In this document: one piece after another, positions 1 through 10,034 of the stretch
Position numbering within the stretch: the first letter of the stretch is position 1
Layout of the letters: each line of letters starts with the position of its first letter
Origin: Paenibacillus solanacearum
GTDB lineage: Bacteria; Bacillota; Bacilli; Paenibacillales; NBRC-103111
DNA: 64,000 nt
Direction of reading: 5' to 3'
NCBI RefSeq assembly: GCF_910593845.1
Contig: NZ_CAJVAS010000012.1
Span: 1-64,000 of the forward strand
Position numbers and translations under genes: made by a program
The notes under the pieces: model-generated
What the model saw: only the letters and a program-made list of their open reading frames with translations
What the model was told of the DNA's origin: nothing
Databases searched by the model: none

Positions 1-590
1 AAGCGCTGATTCGTAAAAACATTTTACCGATTCGACCCATTCGACCGGGACAGAAGAATACGCGTAAAATCCGTTATAAATCAGCCGTTAGCTTCGTTTA
101 CAGAGTAGCATAATTCGGTTCATCTGAACATTTTTTTTAGCGGATCGTCCATCCGCTTGTTTGCTGTACATTTTTTTCTTACTTGCCCACAAAAAACAAA
201 CGGCACAGGATATTTTCCCCATGCCGTTTCAGATTCATTTGCTATTCACGATCTTGTCTCTGAGTTTAACTTAATGACATTGGCTGAGCGCCTCCTCTTT
301 TTTTATTTTTCGAAGCGGGTTCGTTTGGCCCTTCGTCTTCTTCGTGCCGAAGGCCTGTTGACCACTTTGCAGCAAGCGGTGAACATAACGTGTTTCTGAT
401 AAATGGTTGGTCATGGTGCATTTGAAGGGACATAGGTGCAGGAAGGGAATCGGTCATTTGTTTGCAGGCTTGCAGTGGTACAGTGAATCCCCGGTGTGCG
501 CGAATCAGGTGCGCCTGGCGGTACTGTGCGACGATGGTCGGTCGAACCCATCGATTGAGTCGAATTGGGTGAACTGGTTGAACTGGTCAA

Positions 591-622
591 CCCCGGAACC
601 CCGGAACCCCGGAACCCCGGAA
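591..622. repeat. Octanucleotide tandem repeat, four copies
   Basis: CCCCGGAA is repeated four times without a mismatch. It is preceded by a degenerate GAACTGGTT / GAACTGGTC doublet. No gene overlaps it. Its role is unknown; it is a candidate slippage-prone array. Confidence 0.85.
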
Positions 623-1000
623 CTCCAGAATCCCATAAAACTCGTTCGAACTTGTTGACTCCCACGCAGTTCGTGGAACTCGATTATTAATTGCACAAAT
701 CAAACTAATTTCTACTAAAAACGCTCAATATGAGAAAATAATTGGGAAACCGTACTATTCAGAGGCCTTCCCCTTTGAATTGTTCGATTTCACTACTCCG
801 TTGGATAAACGTCTGAAAACAGGGTAAAAACGTTCGGTTTTCCAAACAAATTATGGGTTATCCCCTATTAGAAGCGTGTAGACGTAGTGGGCGAAATGAA
901 GGGAGATATTTTGCTAAGAGACGTATGTATCGAGAGGGTGAAGCGATCAGTACTATGTATGGGTGAGGAGTGGAGGTATGTAACCTAGAGACAAAGATCT

Positions 1001-1196
1001 GTGCAAGGAGAGGGCGTGCTCAGAGACATGAGTATGTGCAGGGAGAGAGGGCGTGTGCTCAGAGACATGAAGTATGTGCAGGGAGAGAGGGCGTGTGCTC
1101 GAAGACATGAGTATGTGCAGGGAGGGAGGGCGTTGTGCTCGGAGACATTGGATATGTACGAGGAGGTGGGGGCGTGTGCTCAGTGCCAGAGTTTAC
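1001..1196. repeat. Minisatellite, about five units of 35-41 bp
   Basis: Five imperfect units begin at about 1001, 1036, 1076, 1115 and 1156. Each opens GTGCA(A/G)GGAG or a close variant, followed by a GGGCGTGTGCTC-like core and AGACATGAGTAT. Unit lengths of 35, 40, 39, 41 and 41 bases are not multiples of three, so the array does not encode a protein repeat. The purine-rich strand is the plus strand. Confidence 0.8.
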
Positions 1197-1455
1197 GTAG
1201 GGAGTGAAGGCATGCAGCCCATAGGCACAGGTAGACACAAGGATAGAAGCGAGTAACTCAGCGCTGCTTGCAAAGAAGGAGCGGCCTCAATCCAGAGTGC
1301 GGCAGTTGCCGATCATATCGCACCCAGGAGTGAGGCGAAGCGCCCCTTTCGATGTTTGCGCGTGGTGTTCAATTCAGTGCGCAGAAGGCTGAATGCATCA
1401 TCCGCTAAAATGTGACCATCGGGGTTGAATGATCATCCCGCCAATATCCATGTGC

Positions 1456-2340
1456 TCATCCCCGCACATGTTGCATTTTATCCGGGTTTCGGACCAAATA
1501 AATGCGATGTACCCGAGGGCCGAGCAGTTCGAACAGCATGACGCTGTAGGGCTGGCCGTTGTACATCATGACAACGCCGGGAGAGCCGTTAATAACAGCC
1601 GGCCTAGGGGTCATATGGTCGGGGCGCTTCGAGTTGACGCCGAGCAGGAAGGCGGCTACGCGGTCGGCGCCAAGGATCGGGCGCATCGCGGCGCGTACTT
1701 TGCCGCCGCCGTCGGACAGCAGGACCGCGTCCTCGGTTAGGAGGTGAAGGAACTGCTCCACGTCGCCGGTATCGACCGCTTGAAGAAATCCGCGGACGAG
1801 CGGCGCCGTCGTCCGGAGCTCATTCGGCGGTGCGAGTGGCCGCTCCGTTTCCAGCTTCTCCTTGAGACGGCTGAACGTCTTGCGGCAGGCGGCCTCGCTG
1901 CGGCTGAGCATGTCGGCGATGTCCTTGTAGTCGTAATCGAACGCCTGCCGCAAGACGAAGATCGCTCGTTCCGTAGGGTTCAGCCGTTCGAGCAGCAGCA
2001 GGAGCGCAAACGAAATATCGTCGTTGCGCTCCGCCAGCCACGAAGGGTCGTCGCTCGGCGAGGCGGTGTCATAAAGCAGCGGTTCGGGCAGCCAAGGACC
2101 GACGTACTGCTCCCTTCGCACACGAGCCGACTCCAGGTAATCAATGCAGCGCCGGGTGACTGCTTTGCACAAATAAGCTTTTGTGTTGTAAATCGCATCC
2201 GTGTCCAGCTTTGGAACCATAAGGAACAAATCATGTACGATATCCTCTGCTTCCGACACCGTGCCGAGCATCCGATAGGCGATAGAAAACAGCAGCGGCT
2301 TATAGTCTCGATACCATTGTTCTACGGGTGGCTGTGACAT
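1456..2340 (-). CDS. ECF41 / SigJ-like RNA polymerase sigma factor
   Basis: This is an extracytoplasmic-function sigma factor of about 294 residues. Region 2 (PLLFSIAYRMLGTVSEAEDI) lies near the N-terminus and a sigma-70 region 4 helix-turn-helix near residues 120-175 (YDYKDIADMLSRSEAACRKT). The extra C-terminal SnoaL-like domain of about 100 residues carries the DGGGK motif (SDGGGKVRAA) that marks the ECF41 group. In that group the C-terminal domain modulates activity in place of a classical anti-sigma factor. I chose the ATG at 2340 because AAAGGAG lies upstream of it; the longer open frame reaches 2385. A flavin oxidoreductase on the same strand lies upstream and may be a target, by inference. 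No anti-sigma factor gene is adjacent. Confidence 0.88.
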   Translation of the reverse strand: MSQPPVEQWYRDYKPLLFSIAYRMLGTVSEAEDIVHDLFLMVPKLDTDAIYNTKAYLCKAVTRRCIDYLESARVRREQYVGPWLPEPLLYDTASPSDDPSWLAERNDDISFALLLLLERLNPTERAIFVLRQAFDYDYKDIADMLSRSEAACRKTFSRLKEKLETERPLAPPNELRTTAPLVRGFLQAVDTGDVEQFLHLLTEDAVLLSDGGGKVRAAMRPILGADRVAAFLLGVNSKRPDHMTPRPAVINGSPGVVMMYNGQPYSVMLFELLGPRVHRIYLVRNPDKMQHVRG

Positions 2341-2748
2341 GCGGGAGCCGCTCCTTTCTTGATTTCGAATTGCGATAAACGTCATGGCCGCGTCGCGCTT
2401 GCGACCCTCTTTCTGACTACTAGCTTCAGCGCGGAAAGTAGAGCCCGAGAAGCGGACCGGTTGCCTGCCCCGAAGAAACGCGGGATTCGAGAAACGGACC
2501 GGTTGCTTGCCGCCGAAGAAACGCGGGAACCGAGGAGTTGACCGATTACTTGCCGCCGAAGAAACACGGGACCTGCGGAGTAGACTGGCCGTCTAGCGCC
2601 GAAAAAGTACGGTGCTAGACGGCTCTCTTGCAGCCATAGTGATTGAAGCGCACCTGAGAAGTTGGCTGAGAAGCGGGCAAAGACATCTCACGGCCAAGAA
2701 GCTCCCCTAACGGCTTAAAACTGCGCTGTACGCGAAGGGCGAGGGCCG
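2341..2748. other. Intergenic region between oxidoreductase and sigma factor genes
   Basis: About 400 bases lie between two genes on the minus strand. They hold a four-unit minisatellite with a hairpin in its last unit. No other gene was seen. Any promoter of the sigma gene must lie between the repeats and 2340. Confidence 0.6.
2446..2623. repeat. Minisatellite of four 42-43 bp units ending in a hairpin
   Basis: Units begin at about 2446, 2488, 2531 and 2574. The core reads GGACCGGTTGCTTGCC then GCCGAAGAAACGCGGGA, with growing divergence toward the right. The last unit is flanked by the inverted arms GCCGTCTAGC (2588-2597) and GCTAGACGGC (2614-2623), a ten base pair stem. The array sits directly upstream of the sigma factor gene. 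Confidence 0.82.
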
Positions 2749-4110
2749 CTACCGCCTGCGGTGGGCCAACCCCGCGTCTTGCTCGCGGCCATCAGGCACA
2801 TCGCGAAGCTGCGCGAGGATGAGATCCGCGGCCGTCTTGGCGCTGGCGCAGGATGCATCGACGAGCAGCGCTTCGCCGCCGACCCAGTCGCCCGCCGCGT
2901 AAAAGCCGGGAACGCCGGTGCCGTCGCAGGCGAGCCGGCCGCGTTCCCCGCCCGCATCGGCGGTAGGCAGCGCGTGCATGACCGTCACATGTGGCAAGTA
3001 GCGCCGCGTGACGACGCGATCACGCCAGCCGGGCTGCAGCAGGTCGAGCATGTGCTCCAGCTCGGCCAGATCCCGGTCCGCGTCGGCGTCTTCGTCGACG
3101 CTCAAATATTTGGCGGCATGTACCACCGCATGGCCCGGCTGATCCGTCAGCGCCGCGGCCTGCGAATGGTTGGAGAAGTACAGCGGCCGATCGAGTCCGA
3201 GCGCGAAGCCGCGGCTGGGCTGCGGCAGCGAGGCCAGCACGAGATCGAGGCAAGCCGCCTGCACCGGCCGCTCGGCGGCGGCGGCTTGCAGCGGGGCGGA
3301 AGCGCCGTCGCCGAGCAGCGCAGCCGTCTCTCGCGGGCCAGCGGCGGCCAGCACGCTGCTTGCGCGGAGCGCGCGGCCCCCGGCCAGCGCCACGCGCAGC
3401 TGCGGCAGCGCCCCGTCGACGGCGAGCGCTTGCGCGCCGGCGGCGATGACAACGCCGAGCTGCTCGGCGCGCTCGCGCAACTGCCGGACGGCGGACTGCC
3501 AGCCGCCGTCGAGATAGAGCACGCCGCCGCGGCTCATGCGGCGAAGCGCCGTACCGGCGCTGATCTTGGCCGGATCCGCGCTATAGGTAGACAAGCGGGC
3601 CAGCATGGTCAGCAGCTCGCGTACCTTCACGCTGCGGATACGGGCATGAAGGAAATCGGCAAGCGAGGTCCGGTCCCACGCAGCCGTATCCATGCGGCCA
3701 AGCCCGGCGAAGAAGGCGGCGAACTCCGTCTTTTCCTTGAAGCCAAGCAGGGAAGTCGTGAACAGCTTCCAAGGGCTTCCCGGCAGCTCGGTTAATTGGC
3801 CTTGCTCGATCAGCTGGGCGTTTTGCAGGGCAAGCGGCTTGCCCTGGGGCTCGATGCCGAGCGCGTTCCAGATGCGGCTTGCTTCCGCATTCTGATAAAG
3901 GGCATGAGGGCCGAGATTCAGCAGGCCGCCGTCCCGCTCCGTCGTCTGCGCCCGGCCGCCGAGCCGGGTTGCTTTTTCAAGGACGATCACCCGTTTTTTC
4001 TGGCTGCCAAGCAGGACAGCGGCCGTAAGACCGGCTAACCCGCCTCCGATAATGACGGCATCCCAATGCGTCTGTTCCCAATCGGCACTCCAATTCGCGT
4101 TTGCGCTCAT
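2749..4110 (-). CDS. FAD-dependent amine oxidase / phytoene desaturase-like oxidoreductase
   Basis: This flavoprotein of 453 residues has an N-terminal Rossmann dinucleotide site (VIIGGGLAGLTAAVLL) followed by LEKATRLGGRA, the second nucleotide contact typical of the amine oxidase / carotenoid desaturase superfamily. A C-terminal FAD motif reads GVPGFYAAGDWVGGEALLVD. The substrate cannot be read from the sequence. There is no signal peptide or clear membrane segment, so it is probably cytosolic. The ATG at 4110 has AAGGGTGG upstream. It is the upstream gene of a same-strand pair with the ECF41 sigma factor. ECF41 genes are usually paired with carboxymuconolactone decarboxylase, oxidoreductase or epimerase genes, so this partner fits the oxidoreductase class only loosely. 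The last 20 residues are polar and probably disordered. Confidence 0.82.
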   Translation of the reverse strand: MSANANWSADWEQTHWDAVIIGGGLAGLTAAVLLGSQKKRVIVLEKATRLGGRAQTTERDGGLLNLGPHALYQNAEASRIWNALGIEPQGKPLALQNAQLIEQGQLTELPGSPWKLFTTSLLGFKEKTEFAAFFAGLGRMDTAAWDRTSLADFLHARIRSVKVRELLTMLARLSTYSADPAKISAGTALRRMSRGGVLYLDGGWQSAVRQLRERAEQLGVVIAAGAQALAVDGALPQLRVALAGGRALRASSVLAAAGPRETAALLGDGASAPLQAAAAERPVQAACLDLVLASLPQPSRGFALGLDRPLYFSNHSQAAALTDQPGHAVVHAAKYLSVDEDADADRDLAELEHMLDLLQPGWRDRVVTRRYLPHVTVMHALPTADAGGERGRLACDGTGVPGFYAAGDWVGGEALLVDASCASAKTAADLILAQLRDVPDGREQDAGLAHRRR

Positions 4111-4371
4111 GTTCGTTCCACCCTTTGCACGTTAATGTACATAAGACGGAGCAGCTTCCTATTTTGTGACCCCGCTTCTTAACTAAGGGGAAACTTGCCA
4201 GTGTGTGGGTCCCAAGTGCAGGTTGCAGCGCATCGCACGGGCGATCGAACGAGTTACCGGGAGGCGTCGAATTAACTATATAGTAGCATGAAAAGCTTGC
4301 TATTTCGCGCCGCGCTTACTAAAATGTGAATAACTTGCAGGACGGAAACGGAAGGAAGGCGTCAGAGGATC

Positions 4372-5244
4372 ATGAGTGAACAGCAGCCATGGGATCAACA
4401 ATTGAGCCGCATGCTCATTTTGGACCGAAGCGGAGATTTCGGGGAGACGGATGTACTGTACCCGTTTGCGCTGGAGGAACTGCTATGCCGGCATGTCGGC
4501 GAGGGCGGTGCCCCGCTGCTTCATCTATGGAGACACCCCCGTGCGTTCGTGATGGGCCTGCGGGACAGCCGTCTGCCGGGAGCGGCCGAAGCGGCTTCAT
4601 GGCTGGAAGCGCAGGGCTATACGGTGGCGGTGCGCAATTCCGGCGGCGCGGCGGTTCCGCTCGATCTCGGCGTGGTCAACGTATCGCTCGTCTTGCCGAA
4701 GGTGCGTCAGGGCGACATCGACTTTCATCAAGATTTCGAACGGATGTACGAGCTCATCCGGGAGGCGCTGCGGGAAACGGGTGCAGGCGTGGATAAGGGA
4801 GAAATTCAGGGGGCGTACTGTCCCGGAGATTACGACTTGTCCATCCGCGGGCGCAAGTTTTGCGGCATTGCCCAGCGCCGTCAGGCGCATGCTTATGTCG
4901 TGCAGGCATTCATCGTCGCATCCGGCTCCGGCGAGGCAAGGGCGGAGCTGGCGCGCGGCTTTTATGAAAGAGCCGCGGGGGACGCTGTCATGCCCGTAAC
5001 AGCCTCATCCGCTGCGAGCTTCCCGCAAGTATCGGCCGGCAGCATGGCCAGCCTGGAGCAGGTGGCCGGGCTGGACGGCGCGCAGGCGCCTGTACAGTTC
5101 GCCGAAGCGGTGAAGCGGGTCGTTCGGCAGCGTCAGACGCAGGAAGGCTTGCAGTCCGCAGCCGAGCGGCTGTGGCTGCCGGGCCGGCAGCAGGTGGTAG
5201 ACATGATCGATACGCTGCGAACGCGGTACGGGATCAAACAGTAA
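4372..5244 (+). CDS. lipL: Octanoyl-[GcvH]:protein N-octanoyltransferase, LipL type
   Basis: This 290-residue member of the lipoate/biotin ligase fold has the GAYCPGDYDLSIRGRKFCGI segment seen in the LipL/LipM group. The cysteine of AYCPG is the likely acyl-carrying nucleophile. The RNSGGAAVPLDLGVVNVSL segment matches the (R)xSGGAAV lipoyl-binding strand. In Bacillus subtilis LipL moves octanoyl groups from GcvH onto E2 subunits of 2-oxoacid dehydrogenases. The pyruvate dehydrogenase E2 encoded 6 kb downstream is therefore an expected acceptor; this link is inferred. The length is close to the roughly 280 residues usual for LipL. The start at 4372 follows an AGAGGATC stretch. It converges with the LysR gene 23 bases downstream. 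Confidence 0.85.
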   Translation: MSEQQPWDQQLSRMLILDRSGDFGETDVLYPFALEELLCRHVGEGGAPLLHLWRHPRAFVMGLRDSRLPGAAEAASWLEAQGYTVAVRNSGGAAVPLDLGVVNVSLVLPKVRQGDIDFHQDFERMYELIREALRETGAGVDKGEIQGAYCPGDYDLSIRGRKFCGIAQRRQAHAYVVQAFIVASGSGEARAELARGFYERAAGDAVMPVTASSAASFPQVSAGSMASLEQVAGLDGAQAPVQFAEAVKRVVRQRQTQEGLQSAAERLWLPGRQQVVDMIDTLRTRYGIKQ

Positions 5245-5267
5245 ATGGCGAGCAGGAAGCCGGGCGG

Positions 5268-6200
5268 TCAATCGACCGCGGCTCCTGCTCTTTTTGCGCT
5301 GCGCGGCTGCCGGGGGACTTGCAAGCTTTCGCAGGTGTACGCGATGAATTCTTGCGAAGCGTAAGACAAGTACTGATCCTTCTGCCAGCTGATCGCCAAA
5401 TGCCATGGAATCGACGGCTCGATTAAGGGGATGGCCCTGACTCTGTCCTGATCGAGCAGCCGGCATATGGTGCCGGGCAGCAGCGCGATGCCGAAGTTTT
5501 CCGCGACCATTTCGCTGATGAAGTCCCACTGGGAGCTTTCGCAAATGACCGTCGGTTCAAACCCTGCCTTCCGGCATTCCGCCGGAATCACCTCGTGCAG
5601 ATGAAATCCTTCCCGGAACAAGATGAAGGATTCGCAGCGAAGATCGGAGAGGGTTACCGTCTCATGCGCGGAAAACGGATGCGAGGGATGGACGAGAAGC
5701 TGCAGGTCGTCATTGACGATGGCAATGCAGTCGAACGCGTCCAGACTAACGGGAAGGGCCAGAACGGCCAGATCCAATTCGCCTTGCTGCAGCTCCTTCT
5801 CCAGACTTTTCGACCCGTCTTCGATAATTTTAATATGAATGCCGGGGTATTTTTGGTGAAAGCCGGAGATGACTTTGGAGAAAAACCGCGCCCCTGTCAT
5901 CGGCGGAATGCCGAGCCGGATCGTCCCTGTCTTCCTGTTTTTTATCGCGTCCAGCTCGTTGGCGATGCTCTGGAGCGATTGAAGGATCGCCTGGCCTTGC
6001 CGGAAGACGACTTGTCCCGCGTCCGTCAGCTCCAATTTTCGTTTCGTCGATCGCAGCAGCAGGTCTGTTCCAACCTCTTCCTCCAGGTTTTTGACCATTT
6101 TGCTTATCGTCGGCTGCGAAACGAACAGCTTCTCGGCCGCTTTGGAGAAACTTCGATGCTTGGCCACTTCTACAAAATATTGCAAATGCCGGATATCCAA
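5268..6200 (-). CDS. LysR-family transcriptional regulator
   Basis: This 310-residue LysR-type regulator has an N-terminal winged helix-turn-helix (RHLQYFVEVAKHRSFSKAAE, then LFVSQPTISKMVKNLEEE) and a C-terminal periplasmic-binding-protein-like effector domain from about residue 90. It most resembles the YwbI/CidR-like Firmicute subgroup, though that assignment is tentative. It starts with TTG at 6200 after AGAGGCG. It is divergent from the BASS-type transporter gene, with about 170 bases between them containing a near-palindromic AT-rich site. Regulation of that transporter is the natural inference. The C-terminus is basic and alanine-rich and may be disordered. Confidence 0.88.
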   Translation of the reverse strand: MDIRHLQYFVEVAKHRSFSKAAEKLFVSQPTISKMVKNLEEEVGTDLLLRSTKRKLELTDAGQVVFRQGQAILQSLQSIANELDAIKNRKTGTIRLGIPPMTGARFFSKVISGFHQKYPGIHIKIIEDGSKSLEKELQQGELDLAVLALPVSLDAFDCIAIVNDDLQLLVHPSHPFSAHETVTLSDLRCESFILFREGFHLHEVIPAECRKAGFEPTVICESSQWDFISEMVAENFGIALLPGTICRLLDQDRVRAIPLIEPSIPWHLAISWQKDQYLSYASQEFIAYTCESLQVPRQPRSAKRAGAAVD

Positions 6201-6226
6201 CCGATTTCGCCTCTTTTTATATATAG

Positions 6227-6242
6227 ATAATAGCTATATTAT
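6227..6242. promoter_or_regulatory. Candidate LysR box in divergent promoter region
   Basis: ATAATAGCTATATTAT is an imperfect inverted repeat of the T-N11-A type. It lies 27 bases upstream of the LysR start, between the regulator and the transporter gene, which is where LysR proteins normally bind to control themselves and the divergent target. Confidence 0.45.
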
Positions 6243-6369
6243 ATATTCGTTTTATTCATTTTACACATAAAAAATGCAGCATTATACTAGGTACTATGTT
6301 TCGCGGAACCAAAACAAAACTACAGCCGTGAGGCGGTTATCCCGCGGCTGCCGATTGGGGTCATACACC

Positions 6370-7329
6370 ATGAGAATTGCCACTATCGTTATTGCCCGTC
6401 TGATGCCGGCATGGATTATTGTCTTTGCGGCGGCAGGCGTATTTTTTTCCGAACGTTTCGTCCGTTGGGGGAGCGCCACCGGTCCCGCGTTAGGACTGGT
6501 GTTGTTTCTGATGGGATTGACGATGGACCGAAGCCGCCTCGGCGGACTGCTCAAGCATCCCAAAATCCCGCTGCTCGGTTCGCTAGGCAAATGGCTGATC
6601 GGGGCGGCGGTTTCCGTAGCGGTCGGCTTGCTGTTCTTCGGTTTTTCCGAATTTTATTACGGCATCGTGATGGCGGGCATCGTTCCGAGCGGAACGTCGG
6701 CGAATCTGAATGCGCTGATCGGGCGAGGCGATTTGGCCCTAAGCATTACGATGTCGGCTTTCGATACGCTGGTCGGCCCGCTGCTGACGCCGCTGTTAGC
6801 CAAATGGCTGATCGGCTCCGCCGTTCATTTCGATTTTTGGTCGTTTCTATGGAAGATGATGAAGATCGTGTTCCTGCCGCTTATGACCGGCATGGTGCTG
6901 CAACGCTTCGTTCCGCGAGCGGGGCTGGCGATGAAGCCGTACGCTTCGATCCTGTCGGCCCTATCACTGTACGTGGTCGTCATCGGCGTGGCCGCCGGGG
7001 GCAGCGGTTCGCTGCTGCAGCATGCCTCCGTCCTGCCGAAACTGTTCGCGGCGGTGAGCTTGCAAATTGTGCTGCAGATGGCTGCGGGGTATGCTTACGC
7101 GGTATGGATCGGCTGCGGCGATGCGGAATGCAGGTCGATGCTGTTCGAAGTGGGCATTTGCAATACGGCTTTATCCACCGTCCTCGCCAATGATGCGTTC
7201 GGCCCGCTCGCCGGACTGGCTTCGATGGCGAATATGGTGTGCAACCTGACGCTGGGCAGTCTGGCCGCGGTCATATTGAGCTCTGTTCCGCTGCGGACGC
7301 CGCGCCATCGGCAGACCGTCTTAAGCTGA
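6370..7329 (+). CDS. Bile acid:sodium symporter (BASS) family transporter
   Basis: This is an integral membrane protein of about 319 residues with roughly ten hydrophobic segments. Family signatures include GLVLFLMGLTMD in the third segment and the crossover motif GIVPSGTSANLNALIGRGD. ALSITMSAFDTLVGPLLTP follows directly. The last helices hold the second helix-breaking pair (FEVGICNTALS, then AND and FGP). BASS members move organic anions such as pantothenate precursors, pyruvate or bile acids with sodium; the substrate here cannot be assigned. The open frame extends back to 6274, but the ATG at 6370 begins the first hydrophobic helix and is preferred. The gene is divergent from a LysR regulator and followed by a good terminator. 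Confidence 0.85.
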   Translation: MRIATIVIARLMPAWIIVFAAAGVFFSERFVRWGSATGPALGLVLFLMGLTMDRSRLGGLLKHPKIPLLGSLGKWLIGAAVSVAVGLLFFGFSEFYYGIVMAGIVPSGTSANLNALIGRGDLALSITMSAFDTLVGPLLTPLLAKWLIGSAVHFDFWSFLWKMMKIVFLPLMTGMVLQRFVPRAGLAMKPYASILSALSLYVVVIGVAAGGSGSLLQHASVLPKLFAAVSLQIVLQMAAGYAYAVWIGCGDAECRSMLFEVGICNTALSTVLANDAFGPLAGLASMANMVCNLTLGSLAAVILSSVPLRTPRHRQTVLS

Positions 7330-7517
7330 ACCAGCTGAATGCGAGCCTATGCCAGACTGGACGATTAGTCTACCAGCCTGCCAGTGTGCCGGTCTGCGAG
7401 ACTATCGCCGTCAGATCGGCGGGCACGCGCTGCACTACCCGCCATTCCAGAGCCGTGGATTCATAAAAAAGAGGCCGAACCGATTACGCATCCGGCTGGC
7501 CTTATTACATTGAAGAG

Positions 7518-7559
7518 ACGCTTCGGATCCCGCCCTAATGCGGTGTCGAAGCGTTTTTT
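7518..7559 (+). terminator. Rho-independent terminator after the BASS transporter
   Basis: The stem ACGCTTCG (7518-7525) pairs with CGAAGCGT (7547-7554) and is followed by a T run. It lies about 190 bases after the transporter stop. The rest of 7330-7696 shows no gene. Confidence 0.75.
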
Positions 7560-7696
7560 GCGCTTTGTCGTTATGACGACGCCCTTTCGCTGCTCTATGG
7601 CAGATGCCTTGGCAACACCGCTTGCGCTTTTCCGCCGCCTGCCAAGGAAACAAACGGGTTCCTTGCCGCTGCCCGGACGAATCGCATTCCGCCCGT

Positions 7697-8425
7697 TCAT
7701 CCCAAAAAACGCTGGAGCATCCAGGGCAGCTCCTTTTGCCAGAAGCCCCAAATATGTTTGCCTGGCTTCTCCGTATATTCGGGACAGCAGCCTTTGGCGG
7801 CCAGCGCCAGTCTTGTCGCACGGTTTTCCGCAAGAAAATCGAATGTGCCCCGTTCCGTGTTCACTTCCGTTTCGTCCGTGCCAATCAGTTGAACGACCGT
7901 TAACCAGGACAAGTCCGTTTCCTGTTCGATGCGGTCCCGCGTCGATTGTAAAAATGCGCCGGATAAGGATATAACGTTGCAAAAAAGGTCACGATAATCT
8001 AAGGCGAGGTGCAGGGAAACCGTCGCCCCCAGCGAGTCTCCCGCCACAATCCGTTCTGCGGCGGCAGGGCGCACCGGATACCTGCCCTCAATATAAGGAA
8101 CGAGCTCCTCGGCGAAAAAACGGCAGTACGCGGCGAACCGCTCGCCTTCCGGCGCATATTCGGAGGTGCGGATCGTTTTGTCGACATCGACCCCGACGAT
8201 GATGGCCGGCTCTGCGCCTTCGTCGAAAATAAGACGGTTCATCGTCGTGGCGATGCGCCCGAAATTGAAAAAGTCTTCGCCGTCCTGGCAATAAACGACA
8301 GGGTACGACAAAAGCTCGTTATACCCTGGCGGCAAGCAGACCCGAACCGATCGGGAGCTGCCGAGCACGGCGGAAGGTACGGCCTCTTTGACAATCGTTC
8401 TTTTATAATAATGCTGGTCATCCAA
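7697..8425 (-). CDS. Enterochelin-esterase-like alpha/beta hydrolase
   Basis: This is a 242-residue esterase of the Fes/IroE/YbbA type (esterase D-like fold). The beta strand VRVCLPPGYN leads to YPVVYCQDGEDFF. The nucleophile elbow reads IVAGDSLGA, where the GDSLG serine is catalytic. A late histidine in EKPGKHIWGFWQKELPWM is the probable triad histidine. In this family the reaction is hydrolysis of ester bonds, often of siderophores or small esters; the substrate is not evident. I place the start at the TTG at 8425 because AAGGAGG lies seven bases upstream; the open frame extends to 8470 without a better signal. No signal peptide is visible, so it is cytosolic. It is transcribed away from the pdh operon. 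Confidence 0.82.
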   Translation of the reverse strand: MDDQHYYKRTIVKEAVPSAVLGSSRSVRVCLPPGYNELLSYPVVYCQDGEDFFNFGRIATTMNRLIFDEGAEPAIIVGVDVDKTIRTSEYAPEGERFAAYCRFFAEELVPYIEGRYPVRPAAAERIVAGDSLGATVSLHLALDYRDLFCNVISLSGAFLQSTRDRIEQETDLSWLTVVQLIGTDETEVNTERGTFDFLAENRATRLALAAKGCCPEYTEKPGKHIWGFWQKELPWMLQRFLG

Positions 8426-8758
8426 TGGAATTCCTCCTTGTAAGGTACGCTGGCTTCGGACGCGCAGCATATTTGCTTGCCGCGGCAGCTATGGTTCCGT
8501 GCAAACGGAAGCCCGCAACAGATCAAAGCGCAGCCGCAGTTGTTGAAAATAATGGAAGGCGCGGTTCGAGGAACGTCTGCTTCCTCTCCAAGGATCTGCG
8601 GCGGACAAAACGGCAAGCCGCTGTGGCCAAGGTTGATGCGCCGGGCTTTTTCGGACGGATTCAGCGTATGAGAACGATGCGCGAAACGTCCGGTTTGCAG
8701 GTATTGTATTATAATAGTTTTGTCGTTTTTCTTAAACTGTACTATATAATTTACAAAA

Positions 8759-10009
<1,251 letters not shown>

Positions 10010-10034
10010 AGGAAAAGGAGAGGGACAATCAGCC

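Larger units (their letters stand above)
1..1455. other. Gene-free left end of the window
   Basis: No reading frame here has a ribosome binding site, a recognisable domain or sensible composition. The stretch holds two tandem repeat arrays, annotated separately, and a short lysine-rich frame on the minus strand around 265-430 that could be an old transposase tail but is too weak to call. The last 70 bases before 1456 are the 3' flank of the minus-strand sigma factor gene. Confidence 0.6.

Noticed and set aside
266..430. A possible transposase tail on the minus strand
   Set aside because: The lysine-rich frame is short, has no catalytic motif and no inverted repeat was found around it.
1001..1196. 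A CRISPR array at the repeat cluster near 1 kb
   Set aside because: Units are contiguous and degenerate with no unique spacers between fixed repeats.
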